Assembly: GCF_001884045.1 (NCBI RefSeq) | Contig: NZ_MACF01000071.1 | Span: 124,001-188,000, forward strand | Reading direction: 5' to 3' | Length of the DNA: 64,000 nucleotides | Origin: Bacillus mobilis | Lineage (GTDB): Bacteria > Bacillota > Bacilli > Bacillales > Bacillaceae_G | Shown here: positions 1 through 8,128 of the stretch, in pieces | Layout of the letters: each line of letters opens with the position of its first letter | Position numbering within the stretch: the stretch's first letter is position 1 | Notes under the pieces: model-generated | Database searches by the model: none | The model's input: the letters and a program-made list of their open reading frames with translations, nothing else | What the model was told of the DNA's origin: nothing | Translations under genes and position numbers: made by a program

Positions 1-966
1 AACATATTTATCCGTAAATTCTGCATTTTTCACAAAAGTAATTGCCCTTTGTTGTACTTGCTCCAGCATCTCTTTAATTTTGTCAGTAGCATTCCAATTG
101 GCAATCCATTTTTCTTTCCAATTTTCTAATTCTTGTAGTAACGCTTCATTTTCTTTTACATTTATAATTTCTTGACGAATTTTCGATAATATAAGTTGTC
201 TTGTGCTATTATCTGCATCTTGTAAGCTGTTAATATTGCTAATAATGAATTTCTGCAAAATACCGCCAATTTTATCTTCATCTACAATATTCATAAACGA
301 TTTCAAAGTAAACTGTAAAAATCCATCTACTTTTATGTTTTCCATCGCCTTCATACCTAAGCTTCCGAGCTGGTATCGTGCTTCATCTTGCGCTGTCCAA
401 TCTTTCACTTTTACTAAAATGTAATCAAGTGTCTTTTCATCATATTCTTGCACAACTAATTGATCAACAAGCACTTGTAAAATGTTACTTGTATTGATTG
501 TATGCAAATACGTTTTTAATTCTTTTTCAATAATAACCGCTAATTTTTCCGTATCTATTGTTACAATCGCTTTCTCCGCAATCGTTACAATCCCTTTTTT
601 CACAGCGTCAGACTGCATTTCTCTCTCAGCAATTTGTAGTACCATTTGCGCTAACTGCATTTCTGTTACTTTATTCGTAATACTTTCTTTCGTCAACCAC
701 TCATTTTCTAACGTATGAATGAGCCCCTTCGTTACTCGTTTACGATTTTTAGGTAATAACGCTGTATGCGGAATTGGAATTCCCATCGGATGACGGAATA
801 ATGCTGTAACTGCGAACCAATCCGCAAGTCCGCCAACTAACCCAGCTTCAAATCCCCCTTGTATAATCTCTCCAGCTACCGTTCCTTGAAACGGGATAGA
901 AGCCGCAAAACCTACTCCCATAACCCCAAGCGAAATACCCGCTATATATTTAGTCTGTAATGACAT
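1..966 (-). CDS. DUF445 family membrane protein (partial, C-terminus beyond left edge)
   Basis: The reading frame is open from an ATG at 964-966 down to base 1, giving the first 322 residues; the C-terminus lies outside the window. The N-terminus has a hydrophobic, glycine-rich segment (GISLGVMGVGFAAS) followed by GGLADWFAVTALFRHP, the sequence typical of DUF445 (YheB-like) proteins. The rest is a long, mostly helical charged region that would form the soluble part. Function is unknown; members are membrane anchored and associated with spores or the envelope in bacilli. It is monocistronic as far as can be seen, and is followed downstream in the window by the dsdA terminator. Confidence in the family is good; no biochemical role can be given. 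Confidence 0.85.
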   Translation of the reverse strand, partial: MSLQTKYIAGISLGVMGVGFAASIPFQGTVAGEIIQGGFEAGLVGGLADWFAVTALFRHPMGIPIPHTALLPKNRKRVTKGLIHTLENEWLTKESITNKVTEMQLAQMVLQIAEREMQSDAVKKGIVTIAEKAIVTIDTEKLAVIIEKELKTYLHTINTSNILQVLVDQLVVQEYDEKTLDYILVKVKDWTAQDEARYQLGSLGMKAMENIKVDGFLQFTLKSFMNIVDEDKIGGILQKFIISNINSLQDADNSTRQLILSKIRQEIINVKENEALLQELENWKEKWIANWNATDKIKEMLEQVQQRAITFVKNAEFTDKYV

Positions 967-1106
967 CGTATACACATCCTCTTATTATGTAAAATAAAGC
1001 TTTTTGTTATATTGATTTGATATTCGTTCTTTATATCTATACTATAATGAACTAATGCGAAAATAACAAAGAATTTATAATAATACATATGTCATATAAA
1101 TAAAAA

Positions 1107-1131
1107 ATGAGGCCACAATTAGCCTCATTTT
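1107..1131 (-). terminator. Rho-independent terminator of dsdA
   Basis: The stem AATGAGGC / GCCTCATT with an 8-nt loop is followed on the minus strand by a T run. The hairpin overlaps the TGA stop codon of dsdA. Confidence 0.75.
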
Positions 1132-2465
1132 TCTAATATTGTTAATGCCTCACCTGTTTTATAATATCCATTCATCACATCTTCTGGAACCATACTACCA
1201 CCAGTTCCCCACACAATATGAGTACCTTTCTTCATCTTCTCTGTTAACTGTTGTTTTTGTAAATACTCATCTTCTGTACACACTTTCACTGGCCCTATCA
1301 TACCAGCTAAAGCTGAAGGCTCTAAATAAATATTTTCTGTATCAGCTAGTTCTTTCAACAATCTATATAACTCTTCATCACTTACTGTGTAATTTCCACT
1401 CAAAAATGGTTCCATCGTTTTACCGACAAATCCAGACGGTCTTCCTACCGCTAGTCCGTCCGCGTCTGTTACATTATCAATCCCGATATCTTGAACAGCA
1501 ATTTTATCATGAAGTCCTGTCATTAAACCGAGTAACATGCATGGAGAGTGCGTAGGCTCTGCAAAGAAGCAGTGCACGTTATCTTTATATAGTAACTTTA
1601 AACCAAATGCGACGCCGCCAGGTCCGCCTCCTACTCCGCACGGAAGGTAAACGAATAAAGGATGATCTTCATCTACTACAATCTCTAACTCTTCTAATTG
1701 CTTTTGTAATCGCGATGCCGCTACTGCGTATCCTAAAAATAAATCATGGGAGTTTTCATCATCTACGAAATAACAGCTAGGATCTGCATCTGCTTGCTGA
1801 CGCCCCTCTTCTACCGCTTTACTATAATCAGCTTCATACTCAATCACGTTTACACCTTTACTTCTTAATAAATCTTTTTTCCATTCTTTTGCGTCTGCTG
1901 ACATATGAACAGTTACATTAAAACCTAATTTTGCACTCATAATTCCAATACTTAGCCCTAAATTACCTGTAGAACCTACCGCAATTGAGTATTTTGCAAA
2001 AAACTCTCTACATGTATCACTATCTAAAATAGAGTAATCAGCTTCTTCTGTTAACATACCATGCTGCAAAGCTAATCGTTCAGCATGCTTCAACACTTCA
2101 TAAATGCCGCCCCTAGCTTTAATTGACCCTGATATCGGAAGATGACTATCACATTTTAATAATAATTCCCCTAAAATAGGTTGCTCGTAATGTTTCTCTA
2201 AAGCTTGTTTCATTGAAGGGATTTTTAGTAAGGGTGATTCAATTATGCCGTTAGTCTCTTTCGTTTCAGGAAAAACTTTTGCAATATATGGTGCAAAACG
2301 CTTTAACCTCTCTTCCGCATCTTTTACATTCTCTTCATTCAGTGGCGAATCTTTTATTGCCGTTTCATACTTTTCCATGGTCGGATTCACCCAAAACACT
2401 TCTTCTGTTGCGATTAATTTATTTAAGAGTGGATATTCCTCTTTTAATTTCTCTATTTCCTTCAT
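1125..2465 (-). CDS. dsdA: D-serine ammonia-lyase (D-serine dehydratase)
   Basis: This PLP enzyme converts D-serine to pyruvate and ammonia in the cytoplasm, allowing use and detoxification of D-serine. The 446-aa length matches the DsdA family. The PLP lysine lies in SGSIKARGG (about residue 116), the serine-binding loop in [13 protein letters not shown] (about 163-175), and the phosphate-binding glycine loop in GVGGGPGG (about 276-283). Most DsdA genes are paired with a LysR regulator (DsdC) and a permease; here the divergent neighbour is an XRE-cupin regulator and no permease is adjacent. Start ATG at 2465 is preceded by GAGGAGGAAGAGAA, a strong ribosome binding site. The divergent spacer is very AT rich and probably holds the operator. 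Confidence 0.95.
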   Translation of the reverse strand: MKEIEKLKEEYPLLNKLIATEEVFWVNPTMEKYETAIKDSPLNEENVKDAEERLKRFAPYIAKVFPETKETNGIIESPLLKIPSMKQALEKHYEQPILGELLLKCDSHLPISGSIKARGGIYEVLKHAERLALQHGMLTEEADYSILDSDTCREFFAKYSIAVGSTGNLGLSIGIMSAKLGFNVTVHMSADAKEWKKDLLRSKGVNVIEYEADYSKAVEEGRQQADADPSCYFVDDENSHDLFLGYAVAASRLQKQLEELEIVVDEDHPLFVYLPCGVGGGPGGVAFGLKLLYKDNVHCFFAEPTHSPCMLLGLMTGLHDKIAVQDIGIDNVTDADGLAVGRPSGFVGKTMEPFLSGNYTVSDEELYRLLKELADTENIYLEPSALAGMIGPVKVCTEDEYLQKQQLTEKMKKGTHIVWGTGGSMVPEDVMNGYYKTGEALTILEK

Positions 2466-2504
2466 TTCTCTTCCTCCTCATCACCTTGTAGCTTACGATT
2501 TAAT

Positions 2505-2597
2505 AAATTATAATTAAATTAATTTTAATATAGTTTAACATAAATTATTCGCTTTAGTTAATTTTAATTTAATTTATTTAAATATAATTAAATAAAT
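2505..2597. promoter_or_regulatory. AT-rich divergent control region between dsdA and the XRE-cupin gene
   Basis: This stretch is almost entirely A and T and contains repeated AATTAAAT/ATTTAATT words in both orientations (for example AATTAAATTAATTTT near 2511 and AATTTAATTTA near 2565). It is the only non-coding DNA between two divergent starts, so both promoters and the binding site of the XRE regulator are likely here. The exact operator cannot be chosen by eye. Confidence 0.45.
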
Positions 2598-2614
2598 GGT
2601 AAGGAGCTTTAATC

Positions 2615-3160
2615 ATGGAAAATATAGATATCGGTAAAAAGATTGAAAAGCAAAGAAAAGAAAAAGGTTTAACGAGTAAAGAACTAGCAACGATGGCAGG
2701 TATTACACCTTCTATGTTAAGTCAAATTGAGCGTGGGTCTGCTAACCCTTCTATCCAAACATTAAAAGTACTCGCAAAAGCGTTAGATGTTCCAACATTT
2801 AGCTTTTTACTTGAAGATACAAATACAGACGATTTAATTGTACGTTCTCATAAACGAAAAAAAATGATTATCGATAATTTATCATATGAATTGTTATCAC
2901 CTGATTTTACAGGGAATTTAGCAACAGCAATTATGACTGTTCCACCGAATACAGCTTCATCAGAAAATGTACTAGAACATAAAGGTGAAGAATTAGCATT
3001 TGTATTAGATGGGATAATTACATTACATTTAAACGAAGAAGAGTACACTTTAGAAACGGGTGATAGCGTAAAAATACCCGCTTATTTAAAGCATAAATGG
3101 GTAAATCAATTCGAGAAAAATGCCATTGTTTTATTTTCTGTTACTCCGCCGATTTTTTAA
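2615..3160 (+). CDS. XRE-family regulator with C-terminal cupin domain
   Basis: This is a 181-aa transcriptional regulator. Residues 7-62 form an XRE helix-turn-helix (KIEKQRKEKGLTSKELATMA, then SMLSQIERGSANPSIQTLKV), and residues about 105-175 a small cupin barrel (HKGEELAFVLDG, then GDSVKIPAYLKHKWVN) likely to bind a small ligand. This architecture is common in regulators of amino acid and polyamine catabolism (PuuR-like). The gene diverges from dsdA, so control of dsdA in response to D-serine or a related compound is the natural inference, but is not shown. AAGGAG precedes the ATG at the proper distance. It ends in a strong bidirectional terminator shared with the Lgt-like gene. Confidence 0.88.
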   Translation: MENIDIGKKIEKQRKEKGLTSKELATMAGITPSMLSQIERGSANPSIQTLKVLAKALDVPTFSFLLEDTNTDDLIVRSHKRKKMIIDNLSYELLSPDFTGNLATAIMTVPPNTASSENVLEHKGEELAFVLDGIITLHLNEEEYTLETGDSVKIPAYLKHKWVNQFEKNAIVLFSVTPPIF

Positions 3161-3170
3161 TACACAATAA

Positions 3171-3217
3171 AAAAAGATAGCCACGTACGGACACACTCCA
3201 TACGTGGCTATCTTTTT
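3171..3217. terminator. Bidirectional terminator between convergent genes
   Basis: A perfect 17-bp stem, AAAAAGATAGCCACGTA / TACGTGGCTATCTTTTT, with a 13-nt loop lies between the convergent XRE-cupin gene and the Lgt-like gene. A and T runs on both flanks let it work both ways. Confidence 0.9.
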
Positions 3218-3896
3218 ATTTTTTCGGCACCAACAAAATTCCTAAACTAATAACAAAGAAGCTCATTATTTGCTGTGCTGATAAACCAAATAAAACCGAA
3301 CTTTGTTCACTAACAAGCGAAATAATGATATGAGCAAACCCCTCAACTATTAGAAAAACACTTATATTCTTTCCATTTCCTAATCTTTCATTTTTCATCC
3401 ATAACAAGCCCAGTATACAAAGGCCGAGGATGATTTCATATACGAAAATGGGATGATATAAAAATTTAGATTCATATATTTTCACACCCCAAGGCAGTGT
3501 CGTTTGTACACCTATTTTGTGATGGAATAGAAAATAAAAAATAATACTCATACATAGCCCAATAGGCAATGCATCAAGTAAAATACGAAGCGAAAATTGC
3601 TCCTTTTTACTTTTCCAAACAATATATGCACTCGCAATTATACAGCCTGCTATAATATGCTTCATACTTCCTATAGCTAGTAATGCTTGCAATGGCGATT
3701 TAAAAGCCCATACTGGATTTATAATTGCCGGTGCAAATTTCCATACAAATACGATGATTAGAAAAGCATTTGTTACTGCATCCATCATTTTTTCATATGG
3801 TACACTTTCGTTCTTCATCTTTCGTTTCATCAACATAAATCCAAACAGACTTCCAATTATAAGAGATACGGGTTGTAACCTCACGATCCACTCCAT
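3216..3896 (-). CDS. Lgt-like (prolipoprotein diacylglyceryl transferase-related) membrane protein
   Basis: This is a 226-aa polytopic membrane protein with about seven hydrophobic segments. The short motif HPIFVYE (about residue 149) resembles HPxxLYE of Lgt, and overall size and topology fit. The HGGL motif with its catalytic histidine, and the arginine-rich Lgt signature, are not visible, so lipoprotein diacylglyceryl transfer is doubtful. It is the last gene of a cluster with ccdA-like and thioredoxin-like genes under BlaI/M56 control, suggesting a partner in envelope redox or lipid-linked chemistry. ATG at 3896 was chosen; a TTG one codon upstream sits at a slightly better distance from GAGGGG and cannot be excluded. 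It ends in the shared terminator at 3171-3217. Confidence 0.6.
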   Translation of the reverse strand: MEWIVRLQPVSLIIGSLFGFMLMKRKMKNESVPYEKMMDAVTNAFLIIVFVWKFAPAIINPVWAFKSPLQALLAIGSMKHIIAGCIIASAYIVWKSKKEQFSLRILLDALPIGLCMSIIFYFLFHHKIGVQTTLPWGVKIYESKFLYHPIFVYEIILGLCILGLLWMKNERLGNGKNISVFLIVEGFAHIIISLVSEQSSVLFGLSAQQIMSFFVISLGILLVPKK

Positions 3897-3914
3897 CAAT
3901 ACAAAATCCCCTCT

Positions 3915-4469
3915 TTAACTCTCAATTAATTTCTTAAATTTCTCTTCTAATTGATCTGGAGGTAATACACCTCGTACTTGCTCTACAATAATTCCATCTT
4001 TATTAACAAAAAATGTCGTTGGTAACGAAAATACTTTATAATCTAATCCAGCTACTCCGTCCATATCTAGTAAAACAGGAAACTTAAATCCGTGACGATC
4101 TGCAAATGCGCTCGCTTCTTGTACTGGATCTCCAATTGTCGCATTTACCGCAAAAATTTCAACATCCTTTTTATATTTATCATACAAATGAACTAAGTCA
4201 GGTGCCTCCATTTCACATGGGCCACACCATGATGCCCAAAAATTAATAAGATATGGTTTTCCTTTTGCATCATTTAACGAATGCAGCTTCCCGTCTAATC
4301 CTTTTAATGTTATGTTTGGCGCTTTAAACCCTACTTGTGGTAATACTTCTGTTTCTTGTAACTCCGCTTGTTTTGCTTTTCTTTCTTTTTCTTCTTTTTT
4401 TGTATTATAAAAGTTCACTCCGGCCCAAATTAGTGCCCCGGCTAGTATAATCGCAATTAGTTTCTTCAC
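3915..4469 (-). CDS. TlpA/ResA-type membrane-anchored thioredoxin-like protein
   Basis: This 184-aa extracytoplasmic thiol-disulfide oxidoreductase has an N-terminal membrane anchor (residues 1-20) and a thioredoxin fold from about residue 47. The active site WASWCGPCEMEAPDL (about 79-93) contains the CxxC pair, and the cis-proline region is SLPTTFFV. In family members such as ResA and StoA, electrons for substrate reduction come from CcdA, which is encoded immediately upstream here with an 18-bp gap. The start is GTG behind GAGGAGGAAGAAAA. The natural substrate is unknown; no cytochrome c or penicillin-binding protein gene is adjacent. The BlaI/M56 genes upstream suggest inducible expression. 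Confidence 0.88.
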   Translation of the reverse strand: MKKLIAIILAGALIWAGVNFYNTKKEEKERKAKQAELQETEVLPQVGFKAPNITLKGLDGKLHSLNDAKGKPYLINFWASWCGPCEMEAPDLVHLYDKYKKDVEIFAVNATIGDPVQEASAFADRHGFKFPVLLDMDGVAGLDYKVFSLPTTFFVNKDGIIVEQVRGVLPPDQLEEKFKKLIES

Positions 4470-4487
4470 TTTTCTTCCTCCTCATTA

Positions 4488-5201
4488 TTAAAAACCTGTA
4501 AATCCACCGAATAGGCGAATAAAGAATGCTGTAATTTTCGTCATTTGATTTGTATACAGTAAAATACCTGTTATAATCATCATTCCTCCGCCAATTTTCA
4601 TCATGACATTGGCATATGTAACAATCCATTTTACCTTTCCAATAAAGAATGCCATTACGAAAAACGGAACCGCAAACCCAAGATTATATGCTGTAATATA
4701 AAGAAGTGCACCTTCAGGATTCGTCGCCCCAAGCATGAGTACAGCTGAAAATATCGGTCCAACACATGGCGTCCAACCGGCTGCATATGTCATACCGACT
4801 AAAATCGAGCGAATATATCCAGTCGATTTACTTCTATACTGTACCTTTTTCTCTGCCATAAGCCACTTAGGCTGAAACAAACCCGTCATAAACAGCCCCA
4901 TCAAAACAATGAAAATCCCGCCAATTTGTTGAATCAATTTTTGATTAGATGAAAATGTTATTCCAATCCAACTTACCGATAAACCTAACGCATAAAATAT
5001 AACCGAAAATCCGATCATAAAAAATACAGTATGCATAATAGCTGATTTTTGCATCATTCCACGATTATCTTTTAAATCTTGAATAGATACACCTGTAATA
5101 TATGATAAATAAGATGGATATAGCGGTAAAGAACATGGTGATATAAATGACAATACCCCTGCCCCAGCTACAAGCCAAATTGTTAAATCTGCTGCATTCA
5201 T
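4488..5201 (-). CDS. ccdA: CcdA-like transmembrane thiol-disulfide transporter
   Basis: This 237-aa protein with six membrane segments passes reducing equivalents from cytoplasmic thioredoxin to extracytoplasmic thiol proteins. Both conserved cysteine motifs are present: SPCSLPLYPSYLSYITG (about residues 21-37) and GWTPCVGPIFSAVL (about 142-155), the pair that cycles between dithiol and disulfide. It sits directly before the TlpA-like gene, its likely partner. A perfect inverted repeat, ACACTAC-N5-GTAGTGT, lies just upstream at 5218-5236 and matches the one upstream of the BlaI-type gene, so this half of the cluster probably has its own repressed promoter. B. cereus genomes also carry another ccdA elsewhere, so the symbol denotes the family. 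Confidence 0.88.
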   Translation of the reverse strand: MNAADLTIWLVAGAGVLSFISPCSLPLYPSYLSYITGVSIQDLKDNRGMMQKSAIMHTVFFMIGFSVIFYALGLSVSWIGITFSSNQKLIQQIGGIFIVLMGLFMTGLFQPKWLMAEKKVQYRSKSTGYIRSILVGMTYAAGWTPCVGPIFSAVLMLGATNPEGALLYITAYNLGFAVPFFVMAFFIGKVKWIVTYANVMMKIGGGMMIITGILLYTNQMTKITAFFIRLFGGFTGF

Positions 5202-5217
5202 TTTATTCCCCCTAAAT

Positions 5218-5236
5218 ACACTACAATGAGTAGTGT
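5218..5236. promoter_or_regulatory. Predicted BlaI-type operator upstream of ccdA-like gene
   Basis: A perfect 7-bp inverted repeat ACACTAC-AATGA-GTAGTGT starts 17 bp upstream of the ccdA-like ATG. Its core ACTAC-N5-GTAGT is identical to the repeat in the promoter of the BlaI-type gene at 6504-6518, which is what a shared operator would look like. Confidence 0.7.
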
Positions 5237-5255
5237 TAACTCTTAAAAAAAGAGG

Positions 5256-6068
5256 CTATATGCACTCTCCGACAATAAGTACAACCGATATACAGAATAA
5301 AGCTAATGTTACATATACCGAATTCGTATGTAATGGAATATTAAGCTTTACGACTTTTTCATTTAACAGTTGCTCGATTCGTAAATTTATTGCTGTTTTT
5401 GCAAATGAAGCTGTCACACATCGATTTTCGATTGTCTTTATTTTAATTATTTTTAATAATGCGCTACCTAACTCGAATTTAGATTTCATTTTTCGCATTG
5501 CATATTTATCTGCAGCTAACTCCTGATACACATGATAGCGTTGCAATAGCCCTTTTAATATCGGGATGTATATCATTCCTTCTGCTAATAACGTAAAACA
5601 AAATAATTTTAACGGATCTCGATTATTTTGATGATATTCTTCATGAAAAATAATTGCATCCATTTCTTCATCTGAGAATGTTTGAAGCATCCCTTCTGAC
5701 ATGACAACTTTCGGACGAAATAACCCAATTGTAAATGCCGCAACTTCCGAGGTCGGCAATATATATATTTGTTTTCCTTTTCGAATGAAAGGGATAAGTA
5801 CTTTTTGTAATTTTTTACTATAGAAAAACTGTCGCCAAATTCTTTTGCATACTATGAGTACAGTAAGTAATAGTAATCCAGCAATTATAATACGAATGAG
5901 CGATAATTCCTTCATATGTTGTTCTAACTGAAACAAGCAAAACTTTGAAAGAAAGAACGCCTTATTTTGAAATAGAAATGGATATGTAACGTAATACACT
6001 AACAAACTGAAAAAGAGAGTACTAACAATTACTGCTAACAAGATGATTTTACGCATTTGCCATTTCAT
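5256..6068 (-). CDS. M56-family (BlaR1/MecR1-type) membrane metalloprotease
   Basis: This 270-aa membrane protein is related to the protease part of BlaR1/MecR1. The zinc site HEEYH (HExxH, about residue 143) lies in a cytosolic loop, with the downstream acidic ligand probably in ELAADKYA (about 183-190). Hydrophobic helices occur at about 8-32, 57-73 and 251-268. Unlike BlaR1 it ends after the last helix and lacks the extracellular penicillin-binding sensor domain, so beta-lactam sensing is unlikely and the signal is unknown. It begins 1 nt after the BlaI stop codon (TGAAATG), so the two are translationally linked. The expected role is cleavage of the BlaI-type repressor upon a signal. Confidence 0.88.
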   Translation of the reverse strand: MKWQMRKIILLAVIVSTLFFSLLVYYVTYPFLFQNKAFFLSKFCLFQLEQHMKELSLIRIIIAGLLLLTVLIVCKRIWRQFFYSKKLQKVLIPFIRKGKQIYILPTSEVAAFTIGLFRPKVVMSEGMLQTFSDEEMDAIIFHEEYHQNNRDPLKLFCFTLLAEGMIYIPILKGLLQRYHVYQELAADKYAMRKMKSKFELGSALLKIIKIKTIENRCVTASFAKTAINLRIEQLLNEKVVKLNIPLHTNSVYVTLALFCISVVLIVGECI

Positions 6069-6069
6069 T

Positions 6070-6486
6070 TCATTGATCCTCTTTTTTTAACTGATTCAAT
6101 TTGTCTTCTAATTTTTTTATTAAAGTCGGATCAGCCTGCTCTAACTCATCAAGCATATGATTTACAACTAAATCTCCAAATTCCCCCATCAATTCCTGTG
6201 TCATTTTCTTCGTTTGATTGGATAAGAATTCTTCTTTTGTTTGCACAGCACGATATATACCACTTCTTTTCACAGTCTGTTTTTCTAAGTGGAATTTCTC
6301 TACTAACCTGTTCATAACTGTCATGACCGTATTAAAATTCACAGGTGATTCTTCACCTAATTTCTGCTGCACTTCTTTAATCGTAATACCCTCGGTAGAC
6401 CAGACAATCTCCATAATTTTCGCTTCAAGCGGTCCAAAGAAATGATTTAACCCTTGCTCATTTAACTTATAGTTTTGAGTAAACAT
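6070..6486 (-). CDS. BlaI/MecI/CopY-type transcriptional repressor
   Basis: This is a 138-aa winged-helix repressor. The N-terminal domain contains LGPLEAKIMEIVWSTEGITI and VNFNTVMTVMNRLVEK (recognition helix, about 52-65), and the C-terminal helices form the dimer. In BlaI proteins the protease site is an Asn-Phe bond near residue 100; no obvious N-F pair occurs there, so the cleavage site may differ. It is encoded just before its M56 partner. Its promoter (TTGACC-17-TACAAT) is overlapped by the inverted repeat ACTAC-N5-GTAGT, implying autorepression, and the same repeat precedes the ccdA-like gene. AAAGGAG precedes the ATG. Confidence 0.92.
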   Translation of the reverse strand: MFTQNYKLNEQGLNHFFGPLEAKIMEIVWSTEGITIKEVQQKLGEESPVNFNTVMTVMNRLVEKFHLEKQTVKRSGIYRAVQTKEEFLSNQTKKMTQELMGEFGDLVVNHMLDELEQADPTLIKKLEDKLNQLKKEDQ

Positions 6487-6503
6487 AGTACGGCTCCTTT
6501 CAC

Positions 6504-6518
6504 ACTACGAATTGTAGT
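6504..6518. promoter_or_regulatory. Predicted BlaI-type autoregulatory operator
   Basis: The inverted repeat ACTAC-GAATT-GTAGT overlaps the -10 element of the promoter for the BlaI-type gene. It shares its core with the repeat at 5218-5236. Confidence 0.7.
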
Positions 6519-6539
6519 ATAAATTAAATGAAAGGTCAA
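6511..6539 (-). promoter_or_regulatory. Sigma-A type promoter of the blaI-M56 operon
   Basis: On the minus strand -35 TTGACC (6539-6534) and -10 TACAAT (6516-6511) are separated by exactly 17 bp. The predicted operator covers the -10 region. Confidence 0.7.
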
Positions 6540-6593
6540 ACACGAATGATTTGCACTAAAATTCACTACCTATAAATCAGTACCCCGTTCTAT

Positions 6594-7001
6594 TCATCGT
6601 AAACCTAATTTCTCTCCAAATGTATCAAAGAGATACTGCTCTAATATTTGCACACTAAACTTCTCATTACGTCCAAGTGCAAATAATTCCCGATCTTTTA
6701 CTACAATCGTATCTAACGGAATAACGACATTATCCACTATTTTTGTAATTTCAATGATGTTACTTTTTACATTTACCTCTGTTTTAAATTCAATGTTTTC
6801 TAATACGATATGCGAGCGTCTTCCTGATGCCAAAAAAGTAAAGTTAGGATTTTTATAAATGCCAATTTCACTCTCTAATGGGTATAAATACTGAAAAATG
6901 ATATCTCTATGTCCATCTTTTATTATTTTTTCATCCTTCTCATCATCTAAGTATTCTTTCACCTTCGTTGTAAATTCAAATCGAAAATCCACTTTTTTCA
7001 C
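6594..7001 (-). CDS. Hypothetical protein, possibly DUF3942 family
   Basis: This 135-aa soluble protein has no signal peptide or membrane helix. The N-terminal part (KVDFRFEFTTKVKEYLDDEK) is highly charged, and the middle alternates beta-type segments (SHIVLENIEFKTEVNVKS). The length and beginning recall the B. cereus-specific DUF3942 family, but this is from memory and is not certain. GAGGGAGCGTGAAAAAA places a GTG start at 7001 with reasonable spacing. It stands alone, between the blaI operon and a 350-bp spacer. No function can be suggested. Confidence 0.6.
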   Translation of the reverse strand: MKKVDFRFEFTTKVKEYLDDEKDEKIIKDGHRDIIFQYLYPLESEIGIYKNPNFTFLASGRRSHIVLENIEFKTEVNVKSNIIEITKIVDNVVIPLDTIVVKDRELFALGRNEKFSVQILEQYLFDTFGEKLGLR

Positions 7002-7373
7002 GCTCCCTCTTTGTATTTTTATATTAAATAAATATATTGAAATAACTTTACCATATTGTAATACAAGTTCCTATTAAAAGTAAAAACTCATTTGTAAAAT
7101 CTCTATTATTTCCGATTCTTTTTTAAAGTATAAGCACTAATTCAATATGAATTCATGCTTTATTATATCTATTTAAACATATTGTTTCCATATTTTGAAA
7201 CAATAGTATGAAGTATTATATATCGATAAAGTGAAACTTTTATCAACCCTCGCCACCTTTACTATTCCGATATACTGAAACTACATTTTCTACTTATTCA
7301 TTACATAGAGAAGGAATGTACGTCTCTTCTATCGAATTTTTATATAACGAAAATGATTAGGTGGTGCTTTACT
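7002..7373. other. Intergenic spacer without recognised features
   Basis: This is an AT-rich divergent spacer between the hypothetical gene and peptidase E. No ORF with a ribosome binding site, no strong hairpin and no repeat was found by eye. It should contain both promoters, but none is clear enough to mark. Confidence 0.5.
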
Positions 7374-8072
7374 ATGAAATTAGCTGTCATTGGTGGCGGT
7401 GACTTACAAGATTCAAATCACTCGCCTATTAATGAACGACTTATAGCATTAACAAATAAACAGTATCCAAAAGTATTATTCATTCCTACAGCAAGTCATG
7501 ATGATGAAAGCTATATAAAACTATTTTTAGATACGTTCGAAAAACAATTACACTGTGAAGTACAAATTTTACGTACTATAGCCGATACACCTTCTAAATA
7601 TGAAATAGACGAAATGATTCAATCGGCTGATTTAATTTATCTCGGTGGCGGAAACTATATTCACATGCTTACACAATGGAAAGAACTTAAACTAGATGAA
7701 AAATTATTATTTGCTTTGCAACAAGGAACGCTCATTGCAGGATGTAGCGCCGGCGCTATGTGTTGGTTCACATCTAGTATCCGCTCAGATTATGAAGATT
7801 CTGGTTATATAGAGAGCAATGGCTGGGGGATTGTGAACAAAAGATTTTGTCCACATTATAATCAATTAAATAGAATGAATGCCTTCCATACCTTTTTACA
7901 AAATCATCAAGGTAATATAGAAGGAATTGCACTAGAGGATAATTGCGCTTTATATATTACAGAAGAGTCTTTTGAAATTATCGGCGAACCTGAAAAAGCG
8001 TGGGAGTTTTATATGAGTGATAACAAACTCATTAGACAACATTTTGATATCACTTTAAAAAGCTATTTATAA
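7374..8072 (+). CDS. Peptidase E-like (S51) dipeptidase
   Basis: This 232-aa cytoplasmic serine peptidase of family S51 (Asp-X dipeptidase or cyanophycinase-related) has the class I glutaminase-like fold. The nucleophile elbow is AGCSAGAMC (serine about residue 126), preceded by LIYLGGGNYIHML (about 91-103); EGIALEDNCALYI near 190 is also typical. ATG at 7374 was preferred to an in-frame ATG 21 bases upstream because TAGGTGG (7358-7364) lies 9 bases before it and the protein then starts MKLAVIGGGD, the usual beginning. It is followed by a strong convergent terminator. Probable role is turnover of aspartyl dipeptides. Confidence 0.87.
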   Translation: MKLAVIGGGDLQDSNHSPINERLIALTNKQYPKVLFIPTASHDDESYIKLFLDTFEKQLHCEVQILRTIADTPSKYEIDEMIQSADLIYLGGGNYIHMLTQWKELKLDEKLLFALQQGTLIAGCSAGAMCWFTSSIRSDYEDSGYIESNGWGIVNKRFCPHYNQLNRMNAFHTFLQNHQGNIEGIALEDNCALYITEESFEIIGEPEKAWEFYMSDNKLIRQHFDITLKSYL

Positions 8073-8087
8073 ACCTACACTTACCCA

Positions 8088-8121
8088 AAATGTCCCTAAG
8101 TATAATAACTTAGGGACATTT
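8088..8121. terminator. Bidirectional terminator
   Basis: A perfect 14-bp stem AAATGTCCCTAAGT / ACTTAGGGACATTT with loop ATAATA lies between the convergent peptidase E and MATE genes. Confidence 0.9.
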
Positions 8122-8128
8122 GCATGAT

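Noticed and set aside
1139-1555. 138-aa plus-strand frame within dsdA
   Set aside because: It is antisense to dsdA and rich in L/Y/S/H as expected for a shadow frame; no ribosome binding site was seen.
4405-4629. 74-aa minus-strand frame across the ccdA-tlpA junction
   Set aside because: It overlaps two well-supported genes in another frame and has no homology or ribosome binding site.
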